The notes below the pieces were generated by a model that searched no databases, had not been told where the DNA came from, and saw nothing but the letters and a program-made list of their open reading frames with translations. 64,000 bases of DNA from an uncultured Muribaculaceae bacterium. GTDB lineage: Bacteria > Bacteroidota > Bacteroidia > Bacteroidales > Muribaculaceae. The stretch is taken from contig CAJTQU010000003.1 of NCBI GenBank assembly GCA_910578665.1, forward strand, positions 1 to 64,000. Direction: 5' to 3'. Every line of letters starts with the position of its first letter. Positions within the stretch are counted from its first letter, which is position 1. Shown piece after piece: positions 7,480-16,617 of this stretch. The translations under genes were made by a program, and so were the position numbers.

Positions 7480-7995
7480 TTATTTGGAATAGCCCAATTT
7501 GGCAAGCACATCGTTACTCACATCGATACGGGGCGATGCGAAAACGATACTCTGCGATGACGCACGGTCAAAAATAGCCTGGTAGCCTTTCTCCTCGGCC
7601 ACTTTCTTGACCGCGTTATACACCTCTTCCTGAATAGGCTTCATCAGGCTCTGGCGCTTCTTATATAGCTCGCCTTCCGGTCCGAAATATTTATACTTGA
7701 GATCTGTCACCTCTTTCTCCTTTGCCACTATGGCCTCCTCGCGTTTCTTCTTCTGGTCATCTGTGAGAAAAACGCGCTCGCTCTGATAATTCTTATACAT
7801 GGTCTCGGCCTCTTTGCCAAGCTCGGTCACCTCTTTCTCCCAACGCAGGCTGACCTGGTTCAGCTGCTCGTTTGCCATCTCGTAAGAAGGAACATTGCGC
7901 AGCACGTATTCCATATCTATAAGCGCGAATTTCTGCGCACCGGCACCTAGCACGGCACCCATGCAAAGCAGCATTGTAAATATGAATTTTTTCAT
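7480..7995 (-). CDS. OmpH/Skp-family periplasmic chaperone (first copy)
   Basis: A 171-residue protein with a signal peptide (MKKFIFTMLLCMGAVLGAGAQ) followed by FALIDMEYVLRNVPSYEMA, the typical OmpH start. A long Lys/Glu-rich helical region (about 40-125) should form the coiled-coil arms of the trimer, and the C-terminal GYQAIFDRASSQSIVFASP returns to the beta body. It lies between bamA and a paralogue. Skp proteins carry nascent outer-membrane barrels across the periplasm to the BAM complex; the tandem arrangement next to bamA is common in Bacteroidales. The two copies differ clearly in sequence, so this is an old duplication rather than a recent one. Confidence 0.88.
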   Translation of the reverse strand: MKKFIFTMLLCMGAVLGAGAQKFALIDMEYVLRNVPSYEMANEQLNQVSLRWEKEVTELGKEAETMYKNYQSERVFLTDDQKKKREEAIVAKEKEVTDLKYKYFGPEGELYKKRQSLMKPIQEEVYNAVKKVAEEKGYQAIFDRASSQSIVFASPRIDVSNDVLAKLGYSK

Positions 7996-8098
7996 AATAC
8001 TTGAGTTTTGTTTAAGTTCAGATTCATTTAAAGCCCCTCACTATTCTGACAACCGGGGTCACTCTACGTTTAACGCCCGTCAGACACAGACAGTTCAT

Positions 8099-10732
8099 TT
8101 AGAATTCCTGTCCGAGTATGAAGTGGAAGCGCGAACCGCCCTTGGTACCGTCTACATAGTCAAAGCCGTAGGCCCAGTCGATACCCATGAATCCCACCAT
8201 AGGCAGATAGATGCGCAGACCGGCGCCAGCCGAACGTTTCAGATTGAACGGCGAAAAATCTTTCACCGAAGTCCATGCATTGCCGGCTTCGGCAAAGGCT
8301 ATCGCATATATCGTAGTGCTCGGCTGCAACATCAGAGGGAAGTGGAGCTCAAATGTAAAGCGTCCGTAAGCATAACCCTCCTTGCCGAACGGCGTGAACT
8401 GACCGTTGTCATAACCACGCATGCCTATGGTCTCGGTAGCATAGGTATAGCCGCCTGTCATTCCGTCACCGCCCACATAAAATGTCTCAAACGGCGTCTT
8501 AAGGAATTTATTATAGCTGCCCAGCAGACCGAAATCGGCACGTGACATGAGCACCAGCGTCCACTGTCCGTTAGGATCGGTCAGAGGGGTATACGTGCGA
8601 GCCTTGAATTTGAGTTTCCAGTATTCTATCCACCGGTACATTTCTTTCTTGGCTGACTGCGAATTCTCCTCCGTAGCCTCTTTATAAAGCTTCTCCCACG
8701 GTTTTTTGCGTATCAGAGACCATGGCGGCGTGATTTGCAGGCCCAGAGAGAATGTAGAACCACGACGTGTATACAGAGGGCTGTCTATCGACGAGCGAGC
8801 CAGCTCAAGGCCGAGCACGAGCGAATTAGACGTACCGTTATTCATGTAATACAGATAATCCCAATTCTTAAGATAATACCACTGGTACATCAGATTGGCC
8901 TGGAAATGGAAATAATCGTCCGGCCAGCTCAGACGTTTGCCGGTACCCACCGATATGGCCGCCATCTGGAGAACCTTGTTGGGGTCATAGGCATTTTGGT
9001 AGGAATAGTTATAATCATTGGAGTTATAGCCATAGCCGTAGCCATATATGCCGCTGTTTATGGCATTGCTCCAGTTATCATTGATATAAGAGGAGTTAAC
9101 ACCGGTCTGACGCGAATAATAGGCACTCACTGACAGTGAGTTGGGACGCTTGCCGCCAAACCATGGATCGAGGAACGATATAGAATAACTCTGGTAGTAT
9201 TTAGCATTGGTCTGCGCCGATATGGTGAATGTCTGTCCCTCGCCCTGCGGTATCAGGCCGCGGTATGTAGAGGGATGCAGCAGGTTCTTTATCGAAAAGT
9301 TAGTAAACTTAAGCGCCAGTTTGCCCGTGATACCGGTCTGGCCCCAGCCGGCCGAGAACTCGACCTGGTCGTTGGCCTTTGATTCCAGATTGAACAATAT
9401 GTCCACCGTACCGTCGCTTTCATTAGGCTGCGGCACCGGAGCTATGGTTTCAGGGTTGAAATGTCCGCTCTGGGCTATCTCGCGCGCAGAACGTATAAGG
9501 TCGCTCTTATTGAAAAGTTCGCCAGGCCGCACTCTCAGCTCACGGCGTATCACCTTCTCATACAGACGGTCGTTACCGTTGATTACAATATTGTTGATAC
9601 GGGCCTGCGGACCTTCCATAATCCTCATCTGCAGGGCTATCGAATCACCGTGTATATTCTCTTCTATAGGTATCAGCTGGAAGAAAAGATAACCGTTGTC
9701 CATATACAGATTGGCCACCGCGTCTTCATCCTCCTGGGTACGCTTAAGCAACAGTTTCTGATTGTACACATCGCCGGGATAGATGCCTAAAAGTTCGTTG
9801 AGCACCTCTGTGGGATAAACCGTATTGCCCACCCAGGTTATATCAGATATGTAATATCGCTGTCCCTCGTCCACCTTGAGGTGCACATCCACACGGTTGT
9901 CAGAATATTTAACTACCGAATCCGACACGATGCGCGCATCACGATAGCCGAGTTCGTTATATTTCTGTATTATACGGTTCTTGTCATCCTCATAATCCTG
10001 CTCCACAAATTTCTTTTGCTTGAATATGTTCAGCAGGTTGCCGTTCTCATTGGTCTTTTTCATGGCGCGCTTCACCTTGTCGTCAGACAGCACCTTGTTG
10101 CCGTCCACATAGATCTTATGCACCTTCACCTTGTCCGAACGCGTCACGGCTACTTCGAGTATCACCTGGTTCTCCTTGCTCAAGTCGTTATGCTGCCTCA
10201 CAACCACTTCGGCATTCTTAAATCCTTTAGAAGCATAATACTTCTCGACAATCTGTTTGGCACGCGCTATGATGTTGGGGGTAAGCTGCTGCCCCGGCTG
10301 GAAATTCAGCCGTTCTTTCAGGTCTTTTATCTCACCACCCTTAGCACCTGTAAAGGTCAGCTCGCTCAACCTCGGCAGCTGTCGCAATACTATTTCCAGC
10401 CAAATCTTATCGCCCACTATCTTCTGGGCCTTGACCTGCACGCGCGAATACAGCCCCTGACGGTAAAAACGTTTCACCGCGTTGGTTATAGCCTCTCCCG
10501 GCACCTCTATCCTATCGCCCACTTCAAGACCGGAATGACTGATAAACAGATATTCGTCTGCTTCGGGTATGCCGGATACTTTTATACCGGCCACCTCATA
10601 CGAACGAGGGAGTGCCGTGTATATTATATTCGGATTATAGATAGTGTCGGAATCCGGCAGTATGTCCAAAGCACCGGCCCTCAACGGAATAGCCAGAATA
10701 GCCAGGAACAGATATTTCAAGATTTGCTTCAT
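8099..10732 (-). CDS. bamA: Outer-membrane protein assembly factor BamA
   Basis: BamA is the central beta-barrel of the machine that folds and inserts outer-membrane proteins. The 877-residue protein has a signal peptide (MKQILKYLFLAILAIPLRAGA), then five POTRA-like repeats over about residues 45-440, each with the alpha-beta pattern ending in strands such as VDVHLKVDEGQRYYISDITWVGN and GTVDILFNLE. A roughly 420-residue barrel follows and ends in FHFILGQEF, with a terminal Phe. GMRGYDNGQF in the barrel is the position of the conserved VRGF/Y loop-6 motif. A Tyr/Asn/Gly-rich insert (about 565-590) is an extracellular-loop feature. Upstream are uppS and DUF6089, downstream two OmpH/Skp chaperones, the usual Bacteroidales order. 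Confidence 0.95.
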   Translation of the reverse strand: MKQILKYLFLAILAIPLRAGALDILPDSDTIYNPNIIYTALPRSYEVAGIKVSGIPEADEYLFISHSGLEVGDRIEVPGEAITNAVKRFYRQGLYSRVQVKAQKIVGDKIWLEIVLRQLPRLSELTFTGAKGGEIKDLKERLNFQPGQQLTPNIIARAKQIVEKYYASKGFKNAEVVVRQHNDLSKENQVILEVAVTRSDKVKVHKIYVDGNKVLSDDKVKRAMKKTNENGNLLNIFKQKKFVEQDYEDDKNRIIQKYNELGYRDARIVSDSVVKYSDNRVDVHLKVDEGQRYYISDITWVGNTVYPTEVLNELLGIYPGDVYNQKLLLKRTQEDEDAVANLYMDNGYLFFQLIPIEENIHGDSIALQMRIMEGPQARINNIVINGNDRLYEKVIRRELRVRPGELFNKSDLIRSAREIAQSGHFNPETIAPVPQPNESDGTVDILFNLESKANDQVEFSAGWGQTGITGKLALKFTNFSIKNLLHPSTYRGLIPQGEGQTFTISAQTNAKYYQSYSISFLDPWFGGKRPNSLSVSAYYSRQTGVNSSYINDNWSNAINSGIYGYGYGYNSNDYNYSYQNAYDPNKVLQMAAISVGTGKRLSWPDDYFHFQANLMYQWYYLKNWDYLYYMNNGTSNSLVLGLELARSSIDSPLYTRRGSTFSLGLQITPPWSLIRKKPWEKLYKEATEENSQSAKKEMYRWIEYWKLKFKARTYTPLTDPNGQWTLVLMSRADFGLLGSYNKFLKTPFETFYVGGDGMTGGYTYATETIGMRGYDNGQFTPFGKEGYAYGRFTFELHFPLMLQPSTTIYAIAFAEAGNAWTSVKDFSPFNLKRSAGAGLRIYLPMVGFMGIDWAYGFDYVDGTKGGSRFHFILGQEF

Positions 10733-10826
10733 AGCGGTATATTGGTACTTGCGCTGTTACGAGAGAGATTAATTAAGGAGAGTCAGATATAAATTATGTG
10801 AGATCGAGTATCGTGTGACGGAGTGC

Positions 10827-11615
10827 CTATCTTGCCAACGGGTCATCCTGCGAGAAGATATCACCTTTCACCTGGGCGCCGGTCAGACCGAAGCGCCGCT
10901 CTCTTCCCTGATAGTCCAACAGTGCGTCAGCCAGGGCATTTTTGTCAAAATCGGGCCACAAAGTGGGTGTGAAATACAGTTCTGAATAAGCCGTCTGCCA
11001 CAACAGGTAGTTAGACACGCGGCATTCGCCCCCTGTACGTATCAGCAAATCGGGATCGGGCATACCGGCCGTATACAGCATACCGGCCACACTCGCGTCC
11101 GTTATATCGCCGGGAGAGAGTATGCCGTCGGCTACCTGTCGCGCCAGAAGCCGCGCGGCACGGGTCAGCTCGCTGCGGCCCGAATAGCTCAACGCGAGCG
11201 TGAGCACCAGCCCGTCGCAGTGGGCGGTAGCATCGGCACAAGCGCGCAGCCTGGCAAGCGCGTCGGCAGGCAGGCTCTCTATATCTCCTATGAGGTTCAG
11301 ATGCACATTATTGCGGACCAGGTCGGGAGTTTCGCGCTCTATAGAAGTACCTATCAGATACATGAGCGCCTCTACCTCTTCGGCAGGACGGTTCCAGTTC
11401 TCGGTCGAAAATGTATACAGCGTGAGATATTTGATTCCCAGATCAGATGACAATTCGGTCACATTTCTCACTGACGGCACACCCTCTACATGTCCCAGGC
11501 TGCGCTCCTTACCGCGCTGCAGGGCCCACCGGCCGTTGCCGTCCATTATTATCGCCACATGCCGCGGCATACGGGACATGTCGAGTTGTCTTATTTTAGA
11601 TTCCAGTGCATCCAT
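10827..11615 (-). CDS. uppS: Isoprenyl transferase (undecaprenyl diphosphate synthase)
   Basis: UppS adds isopentenyl units in cis to farnesyl diphosphate, making the C55 lipid carrier for peptidoglycan and O-antigen. The ATG at 11615 is preferred, giving 262 residues with the usual short lead into MPRHVAIIMDGNGRWA (Asp25 is the catalytic magnesium ligand). The frame also opens at a GTG at 11654 that overlaps the stop of the preceding gene, a possible coupled start adding 13 residues. Other motifs: the conserved LTLYTFSTENWNRP, and PDLLIRTGGECRVSNYLLWQTAYSE (split here: PDLLIRTGGE and SNYLLWQTAYSE), which bind substrate phosphates and complete the dimer site. It lies between DUF6089 and bamA. 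Confidence 0.95.
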   Translation of the reverse strand: MDALESKIRQLDMSRMPRHVAIIMDGNGRWALQRGKERSLGHVEGVPSVRNVTELSSDLGIKYLTLYTFSTENWNRPAEEVEALMYLIGTSIERETPDLVRNNVHLNLIGDIESLPADALARLRACADATAHCDGLVLTLALSYSGRSELTRAARLLARQVADGILSPGDITDASVAGMLYTAGMPDPDLLIRTGGECRVSNYLLWQTAYSELYFTPTLWPDFDKNALADALLDYQGRERRFGLTGAQVKGDIFSQDDPLAR

Positions 11616-11653
11616 CAGAGTCTCTTTATACTTTGTCTTGATTCCCACCGGCA

Positions 11654-12355
11654 CTATTCCTTGTAATTACAGGCCCGGCAACGTTGGGAAAATTCGTAAC
11701 TGATTGTAAACGACATGGTGCTCACCCAGTCGGTATTCTTCATAAAAGCATGCTTTATACCATAGGGATCAGACAGCTGTTCGCCGTCCACCTTGTCGGA
11801 AAATGTCTTTTTCATCAAAAACTCGAAGCCGAGGTTTACCCTGGGCGACAGCTTGTATTTCACACCCACGCCTAGCGGTATCGCCATTGTAAAATTGGCC
11901 TTGCCGTCAGTCTGCCATACCATAAAAGACAGCCCGGCAGCTATATAAGGCGATATTCGTTTCAACTTGCGGTAACGCTCGCCCATACCGTAATTAAAAA
12001 AGTTGAATTCAACCATCTCTCCAAGCTCGTAAAACGTGGTCTTGAACTTGAATGTCTGGTTATCGGGAAACACATTGGTCATATCGGCCGAATCGCCCGA
12101 GATCTGTCCCACATAGAAATTGGTCTTGAACGCCCAGCGCGGATTTGCTATGTAGCGCAACAAGGCCTCGGCATCCCATCCGGGATGGCCCCACAGGGTG
12201 GAAGTATTGGCATCACCGAGATAACCGGTCATACCCAGTCCGCCGCCAATATCGAAACGGTAGTCTTCCTGGGCACTGGCCGGCATGGCAGACTGTGACA
12301 GCAGCACAGCCAGCATCACCACGGCGATAATATGTCTAATTACTTTTTCCAGCAT
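11654..12355 (-). CDS. DUF6089 outer-membrane beta-barrel protein
   Basis: A 233-residue protein with a signal peptide (about residues 1-29, ending MPASAQED) and a body of alternating amphipathic strands, beginning YRFDIGGGLGMTGYLGDAN. It fits the DUF6089 family, small predicted outer-membrane barrels usually encoded just before uppS-bamA in Bacteroidales. The final strand (STMSFTISYEF) is followed by a short basic, two-cysteine tail (SQRCRACNYKE), so it does not end on the aromatic residue expected of a BAM substrate; the tail may be periplasmic. The uppS frame begins within its stop codon. The function is not established; the constant location suggests a link to envelope assembly. Confidence 0.8.
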   Translation of the reverse strand: MLEKVIRHIIAVVMLAVLLSQSAMPASAQEDYRFDIGGGLGMTGYLGDANTSTLWGHPGWDAEALLRYIANPRWAFKTNFYVGQISGDSADMTNVFPDNQTFKFKTTFYELGEMVEFNFFNYGMGERYRKLKRISPYIAAGLSFMVWQTDGKANFTMAIPLGVGVKYKLSPRVNLGFEFLMKKTFSDKVDGEQLSDPYGIKHAFMKNTDWVSTMSFTISYEFSQRCRACNYKE

Positions 12356-12383
12356 TAATTTTTCAGGCTCACTCCGCCCGGAA

Positions 12384-13916
12384 TCATATTATAGGCATAA
12401 ACGACAGCCGATTGATCACACCGCGCCACACCGTGTCATAAAGACGCCCGGAGGCATCCATGCCGCCAAACAGATAAATGTACGGACAATACCATGTCAC
12501 CTTATCTCCGTCTATTTCCACGCCGGCAGCCCTATACCAGACCGGGAGGCCGGCCTTCGGCATCTCACGCCAGTACTGGTCCAGATTAGAGGTCTTAGGC
12601 ACGGAAACTACAACATTGTCCACACACCACAAACCAGGTATGAATTCCGGCATACGCATAAGTTCAGAGCCTTTGGTCCAGCTAACACCGTTGTTATACG
12701 ACAAATAAATATCGCGGTTGAATCCGCCATCGGCATCTATGCCGCCCATGGCCATCAGCGTGCTGTACTTGTTATATTTCCACACATATTTACCGCTAAG
12801 ATACGAGAAATACGGTATGAGCGTTGCTCCGCGCAGTGCCGGCATGGCATCTTCCGAAAGCATTGCCCACTGCAGGCCGTCGTAGCCCCACACCCGCGAA
12901 CTCACATTGCCATGGGCATCCACGCCGCCGGCTATGATACCAACGGGCTGCGACATCCATTCCGACTGGTAACGGTACATATTGGTATATTCGTCCACCG
13001 GGAAACCTTCGGGCATCCTGTATTCTTTCACTTCTGGCCACGAAGTGAGCATCATGCCGCTATCAGCATTGCGCAATCCCAGCACCTGGTCTCCGTAACC
13101 GCCGACTATATTCTGCCACACAGCGCCTGTATCGCTCCAGTCAGCACCGTCGGCCGATGTATACAGCTTTCCGTCTGAATCCAGCATGTACATAGCATTG
13201 TCACAAGCCGTAAATGTGCGCACACGCGGTGTAAACCCGAGTGAGACACCACGCCGTGTCCACTCCTGCGCCGAGGGATCCTCTGTCAGCGACATAGTGT
13301 AGCTGCCATCATGTTCACGCACCAGACACACGACCTTGTCTCGCATCATGACAGTGCGCTGCTCCACCGGAGAACCCGTGCGCGAAGGGAGAGTGCCTAT
13401 ATAGGTATCACCCCACCACAGCGAATCAGGCTCCTCTTTATGCACGTTCACCTTAAGCGTATAGGTGCGTCTATTGCCGGCCGAAGATGTTATGGAGAGC
13501 TTGACATCGCCCGTAAAATCCACCGAGTCGTTGGGATTCTTGAGATAATTTATCTCACCCGAACGCTTTTCGCCGCCGGTCATTGTTATAGTTGCCTCGG
13601 TGATGTATTGCGAATAGCTTATCACCGGTATCAGGTCTGTCACCTTCGTCCCCTTTGGCAGTGAGTCGGCATTATATACCACGGCATGCTGCAGGTCTAT
13701 CGAAAAAAATACAGAGTCGAGACCGCGCAACAGTTTGGTGTTGGCTTTGAGCTTAAAGCCGCTCACAGCCACATCGGTAGGCTCTACATAGATTTCATCT
13801 GACTTTTTCTTGTCTTCATTGCACGAAGCCGTTGCAAACAGGAATACAGATATGAGTGCCAGAAAGCCTGGAAGGCGTCTCAACCGGATAGTCTTTTTTT
13901 GATAATGCGTTGTCAT
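12384..13916 (-). CDS. DUF6242 lipoprotein with Kelch-like repeats
   Basis: A 510-residue protein with a basic N terminus, a hydrophobic segment and the lipobox ATASC, so acylation is predicted at about Cys32, followed by NEDKKKSDE, a charged stretch of the kind that favours surface display. Residues about 45-160 form a DUF6242-type domain (VSGFKLKANT, DLIPVISYSQYITEATITM, RTYTLKVNVH). The remainder has repeated motifs of the type GG-x-D-G with Trp and Tyr (for example IAGGVDAHGNVSSRVWGYDG, MGGIDADGGFNRDIY, FGGMDASGRLYDTVW), which look like blades of a Kelch-type beta propeller. It heads the DUF6089-uppS-bamA run. Its binding partner is unknown. Confidence 0.75.
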   Translation of the reverse strand: MTTHYQKKTIRLRRLPGFLALISVFLFATASCNEDKKKSDEIYVEPTDVAVSGFKLKANTKLLRGLDSVFFSIDLQHAVVYNADSLPKGTKVTDLIPVISYSQYITEATITMTGGEKRSGEINYLKNPNDSVDFTGDVKLSITSSAGNRRTYTLKVNVHKEEPDSLWWGDTYIGTLPSRTGSPVEQRTVMMRDKVVCLVREHDGSYTMSLTEDPSAQEWTRRGVSLGFTPRVRTFTACDNAMYMLDSDGKLYTSADGADWSDTGAVWQNIVGGYGDQVLGLRNADSGMMLTSWPEVKEYRMPEGFPVDEYTNMYRYQSEWMSQPVGIIAGGVDAHGNVSSRVWGYDGLQWAMLSEDAMPALRGATLIPYFSYLSGKYVWKYNKYSTLMAMGGIDADGGFNRDIYLSYNNGVSWTKGSELMRMPEFIPGLWCVDNVVVSVPKTSNLDQYWREMPKAGLPVWYRAAGVEIDGDKVTWYCPYIYLFGGMDASGRLYDTVWRGVINRLSFMPII

Positions 13917-14055
13917 TTATGCTTTTTACTATGCATTAATAGCAGTAGCGCACCGGCAAGGGTACGCCGTTCAACCTGCAAAATTAATATTTCTTGCCGA
14001 TAATTCGGGGGTTGCGCTTAGGGAAAATGTGCTTATTTATTATTTTATGTGTTTT

Positions 14056-15099
14056 TTAACGCCTTTTAAGGGGTCCGGACACACCTTTTAGAGCAGGGAA
14101 TAATGACAGCACTTCTTCTGAATAATATCTGTCTATGCGGTGTCCGCCGCACTCTCCCGAATATGAGGGATAATGTGCAGGCACCGGGGCCGAAACACCG
14201 CCGCCGACACGTACCGCCGCCGTCTCGACACGCATCTCTTGCCACAGGTCCTGGTCTATAAAGCTGGCTAGCAGCGCGGCGCCCCCTTCCACTATGAGCG
14301 ATGTGATGCCGTAATCGGCATAAAGCCTGTCAAGCAGCTGGTCCGGGCCAAGATTATCACGGAGCAGTATAAGATCCTTGCTGCCAAGCACTTTTGCTGC
14401 CAGAGGCACATGCCCGGAGCGATCAAGCACAACGGGGCACAAGCGGCGCGAAGGCCACAACCGGCATGTCAGCGAGGGATTGTCGGCACGCAGTGTGCCG
14501 GTACCGGCCATAATGGCATCAGCTCCGGCCCTTTCGCGATGCATCCACACCTGCGACACAGCCGAAGAAATCTGCAACGGCACGCCGCCGGGGGCCGACA
14601 TATATCCGTCGGCCGTCCTGGCCCATTTAAGCAACACGTAAGGCCGACGATGCGTGTGCGCATATATAAACTTGCGGTTAAGCGCCTCGCACTGTTCGCG
14701 CATCAGCCCCACTCTCACATCGATACCGCAGTCACGCAACATGGATATACCTCTGCCGCTTACTTCCGTAAAAGGATCCGGACATGCCACGACCACCTTG
14801 CCGAAACCGCATTCGCACAACAGACGGGCACACGGAGGTGTCTTGCCATAATGCGAACATGGCTCGAGTGTGACATACATGGTGGCGCCTCTCAGGACCG
14901 CCTTGTCAGCCACAGACGCGACCGCGTTAACCTCGGCATGCGGACCTCCCCAGCAACGATGGTACCCCTCTCCGATTATCCTTCCTTCTGTATCGGCTAT
15001 AACCGCGCCGACCATGGGGTTGGGAGATACAAATCCGGCTCCCATCCGCGCCAGCTGCAAAGCCCGGCCCATCATCCGCATGTCTGTCTCACTATACAT
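14056..15099 (-). CDS. ribD: Bifunctional riboflavin biosynthesis protein RibD
   Basis: RibD carries out two consecutive steps of riboflavin synthesis: deamination of the pyrimidine ring, then NADPH-dependent reduction of the ribosyl side chain. The 347-residue protein has both domains. The N-terminal deaminase (about 1-150) shows GPHAEVNAV (His54 zinc ligand, Glu56 proton shuttle) and EPCSHYGKTPPC (Cys81 and Cys90 zinc ligands). The C-terminal reductase (about 155-347) contains RPYVLLKWARTADG, DAIMAGTGTLRADNPSLT, and SLIVEGGAALLASF, the signatures of the NADPH-binding half. Length is normal. It is divergent from prmC, with a -7 box at 15170-15177 on the minus strand. Confidence 0.95.
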   Translation of the reverse strand: MYSETDMRMMGRALQLARMGAGFVSPNPMVGAVIADTEGRIIGEGYHRCWGGPHAEVNAVASVADKAVLRGATMYVTLEPCSHYGKTPPCARLLCECGFGKVVVACPDPFTEVSGRGISMLRDCGIDVRVGLMREQCEALNRKFIYAHTHRRPYVLLKWARTADGYMSAPGGVPLQISSAVSQVWMHRERAGADAIMAGTGTLRADNPSLTCRLWPSRRLCPVVLDRSGHVPLAAKVLGSKDLILLRDNLGPDQLLDRLYADYGITSLIVEGGAALLASFIDQDLWQEMRVETAAVRVGGGVSAPVPAHYPSYSGECGGHRIDRYYSEEVLSLFPALKGVSGPLKRR

Positions 15100-15169
15100 A
15101 TTTTAGATTTTAAGAATTTATTGCGCATCCGGACATCTTCGGAATATCATTCAGGCCGCCCGGATGCTG

Positions 15170-15177
15170 CAAATTTA
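15170..15177 (-). promoter_or_regulatory. -7 box upstream of ribD
   Basis: CAAATTTA on the plus strand is TAAATTTG on the minus strand, about 70 nt upstream of the ribD start. A CAAA at 15200-15203 could be a -33 element at a slightly long 22-nt spacing. Confidence 0.4.
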
Positions 15178-15242
15178 ACAAGAAATTTCCACTATCATAC
15201 AAATTATAATGCGGTGCCGGCCATGCTTTCACATATTTAGAT

Positions 15243-15250
15243 TAAATTTG
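15243..15250 (+). promoter_or_regulatory. -7 box upstream of prmC
   Basis: TAAATTTG matches the Bacteroidota -7 consensus and lies 24 nt before the chosen prmC ATG. No clear -33 element was seen. Confidence 0.4.
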
Positions 15251-15274
15251 TTGCCTAAAACACGCTCATGCAAT

Positions 15275-16129
15275 ATGAAAGAGACCATCAAAATGCTTCG
15301 CGATTCTCTGGCACAGATTTATCCCAAAGGGGAGGCCGAAGCAATAATACGCATAATTTTTGAATATCTGAAAGGATGGTCACCGGTGGACATCGCCATA
15401 CACGGTGACGAGGAGCTGTCTCCGTTCATACGCGGAAAGGTGAACGGAATCCTGGAACGGCTGAAAGAAAACGAGCCTATACAGTATGTCGTGGGCCAGG
15501 CGCGTTTCTACGGACTGGATTTCAAAGTGACCCGGGACACGCTCATACCACGCCCTGAGACAGAAGAACTGGTGGAGCTGGTTTTGAAACATTGCGACGG
15601 ACGTGCCGACCTGCGCGTGCTGGATGCCGGCACAGGCAGCGGCTGCATAGCGCTGGCCCTGGCACGCAATCTTCGTTTTCCGCAGATTACGGCAATCGAC
15701 ATATCGGAGGGGGCGCTGGCTGTGGCACGTGAAAACGCGGCACGCCTGAAATGCCGGGTGTCATTCCGCAAGGCCGACATACTGAAATTATCCCCCTGCC
15801 GAGACAGCTGGGATGTGATCGTGAGCAATCCTCCGTACATATGCATGTCGGAAAAGGTAGGAATGGAAGCCAACGTGCTGGACTATGAGCCGTATAACGC
15901 CTTATTCGTACCCGATAACGATCCTATGCGCTTCTACACACCGTTGGCACAATACGCGCGCCAAAGCCTTATGCCGGAGGGTGCCTTATTTTTTGAGATC
16001 AATCCGCTGCATGCCGGACAGTTATGCGACATGCTCGGATCACTCGGATTCGCAGGTGTAACCGCGCACAATGACATACACGGCCGGCTGCGTTTCGTGT
16101 CAGCCATAAATCCAGATACAGATGAGTGA
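15275..16129 (+). CDS. prmC: Release factor glutamine N5-methyltransferase
   Basis: PrmC methylates the glutamine of the GGQ motif in peptide-chain release factors. The ATG at 15275 (MKETIKML) is chosen because it lies just after a -7 box; the open frame extends 22 codons upstream but that part is unlike the family. The 284-residue protein has an N-terminal helical domain (about 1-85), the linker ARFYGLDFKVTRDTLIPRPETE, the SAM-binding motif LDAGTGSGCIALAL (starting near residue 116), and NPPY (185-188), the catalytic motif that holds the target glutamine. Its stop overlaps the recX start (ATGAGTGA), so the two are translationally coupled. Confidence 0.95.
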   Translation: MKETIKMLRDSLAQIYPKGEAEAIIRIIFEYLKGWSPVDIAIHGDEELSPFIRGKVNGILERLKENEPIQYVVGQARFYGLDFKVTRDTLIPRPETEELVELVLKHCDGRADLRVLDAGTGSGCIALALARNLRFPQITAIDISEGALAVARENAARLKCRVSFRKADILKLSPCRDSWDVIVSNPPYICMSEKVGMEANVLDYEPYNALFVPDNDPMRFYTPLAQYARQSLMPEGALFFEINPLHAGQLCDMLGSLGFAGVTAHNDIHGRLRFVSAINPDTDE

Positions 16130-16613
16130 TTCCGGAACACCGCAGGCCAGGCTGTCAAGAGAAAAAGCATTATCGGCCATGGCGGCGCTATGCGCGCGCT
16201 CGGAACAATGCGAATATGACCTGCGCCGCAAGATGCAGTCGCGAGGAGTGAGCCAGGCTGATGCCGACGCAGTGATAGAATACCTGTATGAAAACCGCTT
16301 TCTCGACACAGACCGGTATGCCGGCGCCTATGTGCGCGACAAGCTGAGGCATTCACGCTGGGGCCGCATAAAACTGCGCCTTATGCTCGGCGCGAAACAT
16401 ATTCCGTCCCATGCTGTAAAGAAAGCTCTGGCAACTATCGACGAAACCGAGTATGCCGACATACTGGCCTCCCTTGTCGAGACTGCGTCACGCACGTATG
16501 ATCCTGCCTCGTCCGACGGCCGGGCACATATAATGCGCCGCCTATATGCCCGTGGCTTTGAGCCGGGCCTTATATCGTCAGCCATCAGCGAGTGGCGCTC
16601 CTCCCATTCTTAG
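16122..16613 (+). CDS. recX: Regulatory protein RecX
   Basis: RecX proteins bind RecA filaments and modulate recombination. The 163-residue protein has the expected three-helix repeats: ALSAMAALCARSEQCEYDLRR (first repeat), the GVSQADADAVIEYLYENRFLDTDRYAGAYVRDKLRHSRWG stretch containing the family's characteristic FLDD/T-x-x-YA pattern, and a C-terminal repeat ending GFEPGLISSAISEW. It overlaps the 3' end of prmC by 8 nt and is followed 4 nt later by comF, forming a compact three-gene operon. No recA lies in the window, as is usual in this group. Confidence 0.88.
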   Translation: MSDSGTPQARLSREKALSAMAALCARSEQCEYDLRRKMQSRGVSQADADAVIEYLYENRFLDTDRYAGAYVRDKLRHSRWGRIKLRLMLGAKHIPSHAVKKALATIDETEYADILASLVETASRTYDPASSDGRAHIMRRLYARGFEPGLISSAISEWRSSHS

Positions 16614-16617
16614 AAGA

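Noticed and set aside
9881..10792. 303-codon plus-strand frame opposite bamA
   Set aside because: No start context, no signature; it is a mirror of the BamA POTRA region.
11616..11654. GTG start for uppS overlapping the DUF6089 stop
   Set aside because: Possible, but it would add 13 residues not expected before the conserved MPRHVAIIMDG region; the ATG at 11615 is preferred.
13917..14055. tRNA gene between DUF6242 and ribD
   Set aside because: A GTTCAAC stretch looked tRNA-like, but no acceptor or anticodon stem could be drawn around it.
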